Positions 1-8,040 of a DNA stretch of 64,000 nucleotides are shown here, piece after piece. This DNA comes from Bacillus sp. BGMRC 2118 (GTDB lineage: Bacteria > Bacillota > Bacilli > Bacillales > SA4). The stretch lies in contig VTTJ01000001.1 in NCBI GenBank assembly GCA_008364785.1, positions 62,001 through 126,000 of the forward strand. Direction: 5' to 3'. Position 1 is the stretch's first letter; the number at the start of each line of letters is the position of its first letter. The notes beneath the pieces were generated by a model that saw only the letters and a list, made by a program, of their open reading frames with translations, was not told the DNA's origin and did not search any database. The position numbers and the translations under genes are program-made.

Positions 1-191
1 TATAAGTAAGGTGAAATCCCTTTGCGAAGAGTAAAGATGAAAATAACGCAGTATATTGGTTGTCCGAGAATGAAATATATAACAATCTATATTCGCCTAT
101 TTGGTTATTGACAGTATAAAGGAAGCATCCTTACCAAATAGTTAAAATAAGATGCTAGATTTTGGTGTGAATGTGTGAAAGGGGAAGTTTG

Positions 192-1055
192 ATGTTAAAA
201 CGTGTTATGCAACAATTTGGACTACAAGTACACTCATTACATGAGGTGGAAGACTCTCATAGTTCAACAGTTTATAAATGTATGTTGTCTACTGGTGAAA
301 ATGTCTATTTGAAAATCCCTTATACCAAATTGAAGTTTCAGCGTGAGCTTGAAGCCTATGAACTATTAAAGGGTAAAGTTCCCATTCCTGAGATGATCAA
401 TTATTGGACAGGTGATGAGGAGTATCCTGGTGCTTTTGTATTATCAGAATTAAAAGGAACACCCTTACCATCCAAGGCATCCCTACAATTAGCGTACCAA
501 GTTGGGGTCGTTCATGCTGAATTGCATGAAATTCGTCCTGCTTCTGAAAAAGAATTTACCGGTATTAAAAATGAATATCCGAACTGGTCCACTTTTATTG
601 AAAATCAGTTTTATAGTTTTGCTGAAGATGTTATGGATATTTTAGACGAGCAATTATACAAAAAAGCACTTACCACATTTAAAGAAATGAAAGAACAGCT
701 CCCGTCTCCAGATGGACCAAGTTTTGTACATATGGATTTTCGTCCAGCCAATATAATAGTTGAAACTGATAAAGTCGTAGGAATCATTGATTTTGAAAGC
801 GTAAGATTTGGTTCAACAGAATCCGATTTCACCAAAATTTACCGTGATTTTCTACGTTTTGATGATCGTACATATAAAGCGTACAAAGATGGTTATAAAA
901 CTATCCGACCACTAATTGACCTAGAAAAAGTCTTACCTTTTTATCAATTTACAGATGCCTTCAATAGTATTGGATGGTGTAAACGTCGAGGAATAGAAAA
1001 AAACAAATTTTTTCTAGAAGAAAATGTATCCAGGTTAAAAACGTGGTTACTATAA
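192..1055 (+). CDS. Aminoglycoside phosphotransferase-family protein (APH/choline kinase fold)
   Basis: 287 aa. A small-molecule kinase of the APH fold. The catalytic loop is visible as HMDFRPAN near residues 180-187 (Asp182 as catalytic base, Asn187 as metal ligand) and the DFG-like Mg-binding segment as IIDFES near residue 200. The start was placed at ATG 192 and not at an ATG 21 bases upstream, because AAAGGGG at 178-184 lies 7 bases before it. It stands alone, with a hairpin terminator about 150 bases downstream. The substrate cannot be read from the sequence: antibiotics, choline-like compounds or sugars are all possible, and resistance should not be assumed. Confidence 0.85.
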   Translation: MLKRVMQQFGLQVHSLHEVEDSHSSTVYKCMLSTGENVYLKIPYTKLKFQRELEAYELLKGKVPIPEMINYWTGDEEYPGAFVLSELKGTPLPSKASLQLAYQVGVVHAELHEIRPASEKEFTGIKNEYPNWSTFIENQFYSFAEDVMDILDEQLYKKALTTFKEMKEQLPSPDGPSFVHMDFRPANIIVETDKVVGIIDFESVRFGSTESDFTKIYRDFLRFDDRTYKAYKDGYKTIRPLIDLEKVLPFYQFTDAFNSIGWCKRRGIEKNKFFLEENVSRLKTWLL

Positions 1056-1209
1056 ATGATTTCAAGCTTATCAACTTACGAAGTTAGTCTAGTTGAAAGG
1101 GTATAACTAAACAAAATGTTTCTATTAGAGATTGCTTTTTAATTTATTCAAGTAAGAAGGAATGCTTAGTTAAAAAAACAAAATGAAAAAGTATTTAGAA
1201 TAAAGGCTT

Positions 1210-1240
1210 AAAAAAGAGTTGCTATGCAGCTCTTTTTTAA
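1210..1240. terminator. Bidirectional rho-independent terminator
   Basis: A hairpin with arms 1210-1222 and 1226-1238 is flanked by A and T runs. It can end the kinase gene on the plus strand and the membrane-protein gene ending at 1298 on the minus strand. Nothing coding was found between 1056 and 1209. Confidence 0.8.
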
Positions 1241-1297
1241 ATTTGTTGATAGAGGTTTGTTTCAAATTTTACATACTTGCAAAATACTCTATAGGAT

Positions 1298-1822
1298 TTA
1301 TTTTGGTAATGGTGGATTAAAAATAATAAAAAGCAGAGTGACAGTTAATCCAGCCAATATCCAAGTAACCCACGGTTTCCATTTGTGTATGGCCAGTAAA
1401 GAAAATGTTAGTAAGTTAAAAATAAATGACCAGATGAGATTCCATCCATAATTATGGGTAATACTTTTATTTAAATAGGCTACTATTTCAACGACTTCAA
1501 AAATAATTGCCCATAAAATAATCCAACATATCTTGGGTAATATTGATCGGGGAATTTTCCCTAAAAAAATTACAATGACAGAAGGATAGATAAGAAATGC
1601 TATAGCGGTAGCAATAATTGAATGTGTAGGGAGAATGAAGTGGTCAATCCAAACGGGATGAAATTCCCATACCCTAAAGTCGTGAAGTAAGGAAGCGTAA
1701 AGTAAGTCTCCAATTATCCAAAATAATAATGTAGAGTAGTATTCATTCCAATTCTTCCAATCACCATATTTTAAACTGATCATTATAAAAAATAGAACAA
1801 AAGAAGTTTGCAATTGATTCAC
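1298..1822 (-). CDS. CBO0543-type integral membrane protein (copy 1 of 3)
   Basis: 174 aa, about five hydrophobic segments, no known catalytic motif. The family look is a short N-terminal helix, then a W-x-N/R-x-Y-Y-x-T-L motif (NEYYSTLLFW), a central aromatic-rich stretch and a late YGWNL motif. The same YGWNL and YY(S/P)TL motifs recur in the minus-strand gene at 8773-9297, and a more distant relative lies at 3819-4373. Function is unknown; members are common in Bacillaceae and clostridia. Assignment to the CBO0543 family is from memory of family features, not from a search. Confidence 0.65.
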   Translation of the reverse strand: MNQLQTSFVLFFIMISLKYGDWKNWNEYYSTLLFWIIGDLLYASLLHDFRVWEFHPVWIDHFILPTHSIIATAIAFLIYPSVIVIFLGKIPRSILPKICWIILWAIIFEVVEIVAYLNKSITHNYGWNLIWSFIFNLLTFSLLAIHKWKPWVTWILAGLTVTLLFIIFNPPLPK

Positions 1823-1909
1823 CCTTAAACAAAATGTAAGCTACTCTTTAATATGTACACCTTTTGAAATCTTTACTTAATTTTACCTAAAATACTTTTT
1901 ACACATAAA

Positions 1910-1950
1910 GAATAATTGTACTAAAAGCAACAAAGTCCTAGAAAAGAGCC
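1910..1950. repeat. 41-bp intergenic repeat, copy A
   Basis: This segment matches 5286-5326 at 36 of 41 positions in the same orientation. Both copies lie in non-coding DNA upstream of a plus-strand gene. There is no clear hairpin and no ORF. It may be a remnant of a dispersed Bacillus repeat or a shared regulatory element. Confidence 0.6.
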
Positions 1951-2027
1951 TAAAACAATAACAAAAGGTATAAACCCATCATTATTTTCAAAACCTAAAA
2001 GATGAATTATTTTAGGGAGGATATGTT

Positions 2028-3029
2028 ATGCCAGAAAAACCTACAATTACATCGTCAGAATTAGGAGCTCTATGGCTTACTTATCAAGAGAAAACAATGA
2101 TTCTGCGAATGTTAGAGTATTTTATAGCGAAAGCAGATGACGAAAAAGCAAAGGATATAATGACCTCCTTATATGATGAATTAACTAGTTATGTTGGTAA
2201 AATCGTTCAGATATATGAAGCAGAAGGTGCTGTTATCCCAGTAGGGTATACAGCACAAGATGTAAATAAGGATGTCCCAAAGCTGTATGATAATGGCTTT
2301 GACATTATGTTTGTTCGCCTACTAAAACAAATTAGTATGGGGCTACATTCATTAAATTTAACAATGACGTTTCGAGAAGACATCAATATACTTTTTGAAG
2401 ATCTTACCGCACTTACACAAAGATATTTTAGAATCTGCTCTCAATATTTGCTTGAAAAAGGATTACTTGTTAGATCAACTTACGTATCAATGCCAAAATC
2501 TGTTGAGTTTGTGAAGGACAATAGTTATCTAGGTGGCCTTAATCCATTTAGTCAAAAAAGAACATTGAATACAGTGGAAGTCGCTCACTTACATAAAGCT
2601 GTTGAATCCAACCTTACAGGGACACAGATGATTTTAGGTTTTGGGCAGTGTGCAAATGATACTGAGGTGAAGAAATTTTTTAATGAGGGTGCAGAACTTG
2701 CTAAAGGCATAGTAAAAGAATTAAGTGAAGTGATGATTGAAGTAGATTTATCCATTCCTCAAACACCAGGAGGTAATGCTACTGCCTCAACAGTAGCTCC
2801 GTTTTCCGATAAGTTAATGATGTATTGTACAAGCCTTTTTTGCAGTTTTTCTATGGGAAGTAATTCACTTGGAACAGCTTTTAGTTTACGAAATGACTTG
2901 TCTGCAAAAATGGGTATATTTATGAAGGATATCTTTGAATATGCCCATAAGGGTGCAAAAATTATGATAAAACACGGTTGGATGGAAGAGCCACCTCAAA
3001 TGGAAAATCGTAAGCAAAAGATGAATTGA
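2028..3029 (+). CDS. DUF3231 family protein, two tandem domains (copy 1)
   Basis: 333 aa, soluble and mostly helical. It has two DUF3231 repeats of about 150 residues (roughly 8-160 and 180-325), each opening with an E-(L/V)-x-x-L motif (SSELGALW, TVEVAHLH), and ends with HGWMEEPPQ, a typical family tail. Proteins of this family occur in spore-forming Bacilli and look ferritin-like or spore-coat-like in helical pattern; no function is established. AGGGAGG at 2014-2020 supports the ATG at 2028. A paralogue of the same length and layout lies at 24951-25970. Confidence 0.85.
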   Translation: MPEKPTITSSELGALWLTYQEKTMILRMLEYFIAKADDEKAKDIMTSLYDELTSYVGKIVQIYEAEGAVIPVGYTAQDVNKDVPKLYDNGFDIMFVRLLKQISMGLHSLNLTMTFREDINILFEDLTALTQRYFRICSQYLLEKGLLVRSTYVSMPKSVEFVKDNSYLGGLNPFSQKRTLNTVEVAHLHKAVESNLTGTQMILGFGQCANDTEVKKFFNEGAELAKGIVKELSEVMIEVDLSIPQTPGGNATASTVAPFSDKLMMYCTSLFCSFSMGSNSLGTAFSLRNDLSAKMGIFMKDIFEYAHKGAKIMIKHGWMEEPPQMENRKQKMN

Positions 3030-3077
3030 GTGACAACTGTAGAATGTGGAAGAATATATGGTAAGGGAGGGTATGAA

Positions 3078-3269
3078 GTGAAGTCTATGTTTATAATACC
3101 AGTTATGATAATATGTACAGTATCACACTATCTCTTTACAAGATATTCTCTTAATAAGCAGAAGAAAGCTTCTATAGTCAGTGGAATAATATTGACGTTG
3201 TTAGGTGTCTTATATTCCACACTCCAAACTCAATATATTGTCAATAAATTACCTAAAAAAATTGATTAA
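3078..3269 (+). CDS. Small membrane protein, function unknown
   Basis: 63 aa with two predicted hydrophobic segments (about 4-20 and 30-48) and a basic linker. The start is GTG 3078, placed by the strong AAGGGAGGG at 3063-3071; an upstream GTG at 3030 in the same frame abuts the previous stop codon but lacks a ribosome binding site. The gene is 48 bases downstream of the DUF3231 gene and probably cotranscribed. No family was recognised. Confidence 0.55.
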   Translation: MKSMFIIPVMIICTVSHYLFTRYSLNKQKKASIVSGIILTLLGVLYSTLQTQYIVNKLPKKID

Positions 3270-3487
3270 CAATCCTTATAGCCTTCTAACTCGATTTTAG
3301 TAGGCTTATATATATAAGGTGAGTAAATAATTTTATATTGTATTGACCGATTTACTTGTACAAAGTGATCTATAGAAAACAACTTATCCTGATGACTGAC
3401 TGAAAATAAGCAAAGTAACCACTGCAGATTCAAGAGTGACGACATTTTTGATTCAACTGCCAGCTGGCATGAAAATAGAAACGTCAT

Positions 3488-3517
3488 AAAAAGCGAATCA
3501 TTCACGGTTCGCTTTTT
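3488..3517 (+). terminator. Rho-independent terminator
   Basis: A 10-bp perfect stem (3488-3497 with 3508-3517) ends in a T run. It closes the DUF3231 / small-membrane-protein unit. The 220 bases before it contain no convincing gene. Confidence 0.8.
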
Positions 3518-3555
3518 AAAATTGAAGATTAAAAAGAGCTGAGTAGGAGACTACA

Positions 3556-3792
3556 ATGAAATACATAGAAATAGGTATAGGAAACACATGGTTGGTACGA
3601 ACAGAAACAGAGTTAGAAGATGGAACGGAATATGAAGAAAAAGGCATAATTGGTCCCATTCAATTTCATTCTGTTTATTTCCGTATTTGGTTTCACCGAA
3701 CTGTCTATATTTTTGACATAAAAGAGGGATTCAAGTGTATGAAGAAGAAAGATAAGAAATGGAAATGGATCATTGGGGTCGTAAGTCACTAA
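3556..3792 (+). CDS. DUF3977-like small protein
   Basis: 78 aa. The opening MKYIEIGIGNTWLVRTE, the E-x-G-x-E-x-E-x-KG segment and the later YFRIWFHRTVYIFD stretch are what I recall of DUF3977, a small family of unknown function in Bacilli. No signal peptide or membrane segment. It is preceded by GTAGGAG and follows the terminator at 3488-3517, so it has its own promoter. Confidence 0.7.
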   Translation: MKYIEIGIGNTWLVRTETELEDGTEYEEKGIIGPIQFHSVYFRIWFHRTVYIFDIKEGFKCMKKKDKKWKWIIGVVSH

Positions 3793-3818
3793 GAACACAT
3801 TTGCCTAAAGTAAATACC

Positions 3819-4373
3819 TTATAGTCTCGAGTTAAATACTTTCCCCTTCGCGATTTTATGACAAATTACAAATAACAATACATAGATCGGAAATGAATAA
3901 TACGATTTCCAATGAAGAGGTTCATATAGTTTTATATATACAGCCAGAGGCTCACCAATAAAGGATGAAAACCCAGCATACATGATTCCCTTCCATAAGG
4001 GATGCCATTTTTGTTTGAATTCAATCATTATCATCATCGTAATAGGCAATAACGTCAGATCCCATGGAATGTATCCAGGAATAAAAGGGAAAACGTCAAA
4101 GGAATAGATCCAAAGCCCACGTTGCACGCCTATTGAATCTAAAAATAAAGAAACTAACCCCATAAAAAATCCTGCTCTCAGTAAATCACCTGTATGGTCT
4201 TTATGATGAAATCTCCACCATATGAACCAAGGGATGAAGCCTAGAAAGAGACCAAGCCACCATCTTGGAGTATACAGTATTAATTCTTGCCATTTATCAA
4301 TTAATTCATTATTTGCTTGGTGATAATTTGAAAAAACCTTATACATTTCATGAGTTATTTCTTTTGTACTCAT
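3819..4373 (-). CDS. CBO0543-type integral membrane protein (copy 2 of 3)
   Basis: 184 aa, about five membrane segments after a soluble N-terminal stretch of roughly 35 residues. It is rich in Trp/Phe/Pro (WWLGLFLGFIPWFIWW; PGYIPWDLTLLPI). More divergent than the copies at 1298 and 8773 but of the same size and topology. I chose ATG 4373 because its ATGA overlaps the stop of a 13-codon upstream frame that owns the only good ribosome binding site; an in-frame ATG two codons earlier (4379) is possible. Function unknown. Confidence 0.65.
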   Translation of the reverse strand: MSTKEITHEMYKVFSNYHQANNELIDKWQELILYTPRWWLGLFLGFIPWFIWWRFHHKDHTGDLLRAGFFMGLVSLFLDSIGVQRGLWIYSFDVFPFIPGYIPWDLTLLPITMMIMIEFKQKWHPLWKGIMYAGFSSFIGEPLAVYIKLYEPLHWKSYYSFPIYVLLFVICHKIAKGKVFNSRL

Positions 4374-4411
4374 GGGCATATATGCTGAACGGCTAAGTTA
4401 TGTACATGCAT
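4370..4411 (-). CDS. Possible 13-codon leader peptide coupled to the downstream membrane protein
   Basis: The minus strand has a GGAGG site 8 bases before an ATG at 4411. The frame encodes MHVHNLAVQHICP and stops with a TGA that overlaps the ATG of the 184-aa membrane-protein gene. That gene has no ribosome binding site of its own, so translation is probably coupled. Three His codons in 13 are unusual, but no attenuator hairpin was identified. It could instead be the old N-terminus of the gene, separated by a frameshift. Confidence 0.45.
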   Translation of the reverse strand: MHVHNLAVQHICP

Positions 4412-4521
4412 GACAATATCCTCCAGATCGTTACTGAATTTAGTATTAATTTATTTATAATTAATTATTCTTTATGGAAAAAGTATATAGCTTATTGAAC
4501 ATTACATAAATGGAGGGTACC

Positions 4522-5157
4522 ATGAGTCAATTTAGAGGAGTTATTTTAGAAGGATACTCAAATGCAGGGAAAACATCTGTGTTAAAGACACTTAAACAAA
4601 TGCAAGCAAATGATGATGACGGAGAACGTAGTGTAATCATTTTAGGAGAACATTACTCACAAATTTTGCATGAAGTGAATGGACAGCATCTATACTTAAA
4701 CAAGAAAGAGCACTTAGAACTACTTAGAGATCGCGTGCATATGCTGAAGCAACTTTTCGATTGGCAAGAAAAACTAGGGAGTTCTTCTCGTTCAAAAGGT
4801 ATCTTTTTCATCCTTGAGAGATTCCATCTTAACCATCGAGTTGCCTTTTTAAATGAGGCTGCTCAGGAGCTAGATGAACTAGAAAACGAATTATTCAGAA
4901 TGGGTGCAACGTGCGCACTGCTAACGATATCGAACGATGTTGTGGAAACGAGGTTACAAAGCAGAAATCCAACAGACTGGTTGAACAAATCTCCAGAAGA
5001 TAGGAAACAAGCATGCCAGTCATTGCTCCTTCAACAAGAGGAATATAGAAAGCAAGCGAAAAATTCCATCATACCTACTATTGAAATCAATACAGATAAG
5101 CGGGACTGGAAATCGTACGCAGAACAAATATATAAGTTGAAGTCTGTTTTCGTATAG
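4522..5157 (+). CDS. P-loop NTPase, nucleotide-kinase-like
   Basis: 211 aa. A Walker A motif GYSNAGKT lies near the N-terminus, followed by a Walker B-like FFILERFH around residue 95 in the position of the substrate Asp/Glu-Arg pair of thymidylate-kinase-like enzymes, and a possible lid with Arg residues (LQSRNPTDWLNK) near residue 155. The start is ATG 4522, 4 bases after GGAGGG; an ATG 12 bases upstream lacks a site. Length fits the dNMP/dNK-like kinase group, but the substrate is unknown. It is a single gene with no neighbour in its direction. Confidence 0.65.
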   Translation: MSQFRGVILEGYSNAGKTSVLKTLKQMQANDDDGERSVIILGEHYSQILHEVNGQHLYLNKKEHLELLRDRVHMLKQLFDWQEKLGSSSRSKGIFFILERFHLNHRVAFLNEAAQELDELENELFRMGATCALLTISNDVVETRLQSRNPTDWLNKSPEDRKQACQSLLLQQEEYRKQAKNSIIPTIEINTDKRDWKSYAEQIYKLKSVFV

Positions 5158-5468
5158 ATTGTGGCTTTCTCGTCAAAATCTCAGGAAGCCGGATTTTCAC
5201 CTTAGTATTTAGATACTTCTATACATATAGAGAGTTGCTCTTTGCTAACCCAACCTCAATTAATTCTAAAACTGGTTTTACACCGAGAATGATTGTACTA
5301 TAAGCAACAAAGTTTTAGAAAAGAGTCAAGGTGAAAGACTGAATATAGGACCAAATAGCATAGACCAGTAATATATTTCGAGAAGTGTATGGAAAATAAA
5401 GGGAAAGCGTGTGGGTAAAGAGAATATAGTTGTATCTCATTTTTTCTGATAGAAGGAGTACACACTAT
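5158..5468. other. Intergenic region without a gene
   Basis: This stretch of about 310 bases contains the second copy of the 41-bp repeat (5286-5326) and probably the promoter of the small gene at 5469. No ORF with a ribosome binding site and no RNA gene was seen. Confidence 0.5.
5286..5326. repeat. 41-bp intergenic repeat, copy B
   Basis: 36 of 41 positions are identical with 1910-1950, in direct orientation. The five differences are scattered (A/G, A/T, CC/TT, C/T), so this is an old duplication or a conserved element, not a recent copy. Confidence 0.6.
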
Positions 5469-5774
5469 ATGAAAAAAACAGTAATCGTCATTCTAGCTGT
5501 CCTCATTGTCTTTATGCTCCTGCATGCATCTCCAACCATAGCACTTAGAACAGAAGTGATGTTGATGGGATATCCAAAAGCAGCATTAACATCGGGAATC
5601 ATTCTAGATGAGTATCATAATAAAGTAGATAAAAAGAAATTTACAGAGTTACATGCAACGGCCTACACGCTAACAAAACCACCAACTGAAAAAGCTACAC
5701 AAGGTGAACTACTAAATTTTCTTGTAAGGAAAATATGGTTTCTTTACTTTGCAAAATACTATGGTGAACCATAG
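5469..5774 (+). CDS. Small protein with N-terminal membrane anchor or signal
   Basis: 101 aa. A basic MKKT start is followed by a hydrophobic stretch of about 17 residues (VIVILAVLIVFMLL), then a polar domain. It is either secreted or anchored by the N-terminus. The start at ATG 5469 follows AAGGAG at 5453-5458. I do not recognise a family. The gene is followed closely by a VOC-family gene, with no clear terminator between. Confidence 0.5.
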   Translation: MKKTVIVILAVLIVFMLLHASPTIALRTEVMLMGYPKAALTSGIILDEYHNKVDKKKFTELHATAYTLTKPPTEKATQGELLNFLVRKIWFLYFAKYYGEP

Positions 5775-5857
5775 ATGGATTATATAAAGGTTCAAAGGGT
5801 TTTCCACCATCTTTATCGAATTCTAATCGAGAAACTAAATAGTGAGGAGATAATACG

Positions 5858-6241
5858 ATGATTAGTAAAGTTGGGCAAATTATGTTGTATGTGAACGATC
5901 AAGATGCTGCAGTAAAGTTCTGGACTGAAAAGGTAGGATTTACAGTTATTTCAGAAGAAAACAATGGACAAGGGATGAGATGGATTGAAATTGCACCTAG
6001 TAACAGTGCTGAGACTAGCATTATATTACACAATAAAGACTTCGTTGCTCAAATGTCACCTGGTTTAAATCTAGGTACTCCTTCCTTAATGTTCTTCACA
6101 GAAAATCTAGATCAGTTATATAGTCAATTATCTTCTCATTCTATTACAGTGGGAGAAATCGTAGAGATGCCTTCAGGTAGAGTCTTTAACTTTGCAGATT
6201 CAGAAGACAATTACTTTGCGGTGATGGAAAGAATAAACTAA
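5858..6241 (+). CDS. VOC superfamily (glyoxalase/bleomycin-resistance fold) protein
   Basis: 127 aa, one VOC unit built of two beta-alpha-beta-beta-beta modules. The typical opening is present (GQIMLYVNDQDAAVKFWTEKVGF), as is a C-terminal PSGRVFNFADSEDNYFAVME in which a late Glu is a usual metal ligand. Members include glyoxalase I, dioxygenases and antibiotic-binding proteins; the substrate is unknown here. Terminated by the hairpin at 6255-6284. Confidence 0.8.
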   Translation: MISKVGQIMLYVNDQDAAVKFWTEKVGFTVISEENNGQGMRWIEIAPSNSAETSIILHNKDFVAQMSPGLNLGTPSLMFFTENLDQLYSQLSSHSITVGEIVEMPSGRVFNFADSEDNYFAVMERIN

Positions 6242-6254
6242 TAAAAAATTAGTG

Positions 6255-6284
6255 GCGTTGATTCGAATAAGAATGAACGCTTTT
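6255..6284 (+). terminator. Rho-independent terminator
   Basis: Arms 6255-6264 and 6271-6280 pair with one mismatch and are followed by TTTT. It ends the VOC gene. This also argues that the following SAP-domain gene begins at 6354, not at an in-frame ATG at 6252 inside the hairpin. Confidence 0.7.
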
Positions 6285-6297
6285 GTATGTATTGGGA

Positions 6298-6338
6298 TTG
6301 ATCGCCAAGAACATTTGTTCTATACTAGTAGTATAGAA
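6298..6338 (+). promoter_or_regulatory. SigA-type promoter overlapped by a LexA (SOS) box and a second palindrome
   Basis: A -35 TTGATC (6298-6303), a 17-base spacer and a -10 TATACT (6321-6326) form a good vegetative promoter. The spacer ends with AGAACATTTGTTCT (6308-6321), matching the Bacillus LexA consensus GAAC-N4-GTTC. A 10-bp-arm perfect palindrome (6318-6327 with 6329-6338, one central G) overlaps the right half of the LexA box and the -10. The gene starts at 6354. Confidence 0.75.
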
Positions 6339-6353
6339 ACAGAGGTGAATCTG

Positions 6354-6920
6354 ATGAGACCTATTTTAACAGAGAGTTGTTGTGTTGAAAGCTTTAAGAA
6401 TTTCTATTGGTTAAAGGAAGAACTCCAATCATTTTGTAGAGAACATGGAATCAGTGCAGCTGGATCGAAAATGGAGATTGCTGATCGAATCGAAACTTAT
6501 CTGCGTACAGGAGAGATAATACATCCTACTCGAAAAACACGACCCGCTAAGCTAGATTCAAGAGTCGAATTAAGTCTAGATACTGTCATAACTGAGAATC
6601 ATCGTTGCAGCCAAGATGTTAGAGCATTTTTTAAGTCAGTAATTCCAACATTTCACTTCTCCACTTATATCCAAAACTACATGAAACAGGGCGCTGGTAA
6701 AACTTATCGTGACGTGGTGAACGCGTGGCACGAGGAGGAACAACGAAAAAAGGATCCCTCCTACAAGAAAGTAATTGCTCCTCAGTTCGAATACAATCAA
6801 TTTATCCATGACTTTTTTTCTGATCCGAATAATCGGGGCAAAAGCCGTGAACAAGCCATACGAGCATGGACTGAAATAAAGAAACAGCCTGGAAGCAATA
6901 AATATGAACCACTTACATAA
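6354..6920 (+). CDS. SAP-domain / DUF6434-like protein, predicted SOS-regulated
   Basis: 188 aa, soluble and basic. Residues about 10-50 fit a SAP helix-extension-helix motif (WLKEELQSFCREHGI, then GSKMEIADRIETYL), usually a DNA-binding element. The C-terminal part has two similar blocks (FHFSTYIQNYMKQGAGKTYR and FEYNQFIHDFFSDPNNRGKS) with the shape of DUF6434-like repeats. The start at ATG 6354 follows AGAGGTG. The LexA box in its promoter suggests induction by DNA damage. The biochemical role is unknown. Confidence 0.75.
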   Translation: MRPILTESCCVESFKNFYWLKEELQSFCREHGISAAGSKMEIADRIETYLRTGEIIHPTRKTRPAKLDSRVELSLDTVITENHRCSQDVRAFFKSVIPTFHFSTYIQNYMKQGAGKTYRDVVNAWHEEEQRKKDPSYKKVIAPQFEYNQFIHDFFSDPNNRGKSREQAIRAWTEIKKQPGSNKYEPLT

Positions 6921-7004
6921 ATCCCTAAATCATAACAATCTTAATGAATCCTCTCTTTAGATAAAGAGTAAATAAAAACGAATACATTCTTCAGGAGGTT
7001 TCAC

Positions 7005-7305
7005 ATGATCGTTAAAATGATTATCATGATTTTATTTCTAGTAATGGGTGTGATGTTTACGTGGGAAAAGGTGCAGGCTTTCTAGCGGGATACAACACAA
7101 TGCCTGAAGAAGAAAAAGCAAACTATTATGAACGTGCCTTACTTCGGTTCATGGGAAAGATGATGTTTTCCTTAACATTCAGTATGGTTTTTTGGATCAA
7201 ATCTATGAAGAAATGTGGATATTTGTTTGTGGGCTTATCTTGTTCATTGGAAGCGTGATTGCTACGCTAATCTATGTAGATACTGCAAATCGCTTTAAAA
7301 AGTAA
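7005..7305 (+). pseudogene. DUF3784-like membrane protein broken by two frameshifts
   Basis: A good ribosome binding site (CAGGAGG) precedes ATG 7005. Reading shifts frame twice: after MGVMFTW near 7063 into the frame beginning GKGAGFLAGYN, and again near 7200 from MVFWI into the frame IYEEMWIFVCGL, ending RFKK at 7303-7305. Each shift equals one missing base. Repaired, the product would be about 100 aa with three hydrophobic segments, as I recall for DUF3784. It is either a decayed gene or two single-base sequencing deletions; the first lies beside a GGGAAAA run. Confidence 0.7.
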
Positions 7306-7318
7306 TCGGAGGACTTAA

Positions 7319-7990
7319 ATGGACAACATTCTCAATCAATTTTTAAAAACCCATTTTAAAAATCTTGCCCTTAAGCCACCACTTTTTTATTCATGGGAAA
7401 ATGGTATTCGATTTGAAATCTCAATGCCAGGAATTGAGCACGAAGATCCTGGCAACCTCAATCAAATAAAAGAGAGAACGAAAACTCTTTTTCATCATGT
7501 ATTTCACGAATCTGATGAACTGTTGCTTATTACAGATGTACATTGCCAGGCTTCCAATCAATTTTTGCAGAAAAGACCGACAAAGGTATACCAAAAATAC
7601 ATAAAAAGTAAGGACAGAGTTAGAAAACTACAACATAACGTGTTACCGTACGTGTTTCAAGAAGAGTATGAAGGTGAAGATAATGAAAAGAGTGTTACAC
7701 ATCGATTCTCACTCCGGTGTAAGAAGAACGACATTCGCTACACACAACTGTTATCAGCAATCAGCTATGAAGATTTCGCCCATCCAACCACTATATTAAA
7801 AGGCAATCGTGAAAGTGGAGTAGACATCTATTTTATTAATCTAACTAGAAAAATGATGTTCCACTTGTATGATGATCGTGGCTGTGACATCATTGCTGCT
7901 CATAAAGAGGAGTTAGTGGAACTGTATCGCAATTGCAATGACTGGATATTGGACTACGACCGGGAGAAGGTAGATCAGTTGTTCAAGTAA
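7319..7990 (+). CDS. DUF3885-like protein
   Basis: 223 aa, soluble. The recognisable features are the N-terminal FYSWENGIRFEIS segment, the FHHVFHESDELLLI stretch and the C-terminal YFINLTRKMMFHLYDDRGCDIIA, which I associate with DUF3885, a family of unknown function that is often found near other small Bacillus genes. ATG 7319 follows GGAGGA. It begins 13 bases after the broken DUF3784 gene and was probably cotranscribed with it. Confidence 0.75.
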   Translation: MDNILNQFLKTHFKNLALKPPLFYSWENGIRFEISMPGIEHEDPGNLNQIKERTKTLFHHVFHESDELLLITDVHCQASNQFLQKRPTKVYQKYIKSKDRVRKLQHNVLPYVFQEEYEGEDNEKSVTHRFSLRCKKNDIRYTQLLSAISYEDFAHPTTILKGNRESGVDIYFINLTRKMMFHLYDDRGCDIIAAHKEELVELYRNCNDWILDYDREKVDQLFK

Positions 7991-8040
7991 ACATTGACGA
8001 TGTATATACGAATGTATTCAATTTAATCTAAAAGAATATT

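Noticed and set aside
1..170. Left-edge sequence as part of a gene
   Set aside because: All frames are closed by stops and no truncated domain could be read.
171..191. Earlier ATG as start of the aminoglycoside phosphotransferase-like gene
   Set aside because: The extra seven codons overlap the ribosome binding site of the ATG at 192.
3266..3505. 79-codon minus-strand ORF between 3266 and 3505
   Set aside because: No ribosome binding site, overlaps the plus-strand terminator at 3488-3517, and the translation has no protein-like pattern.
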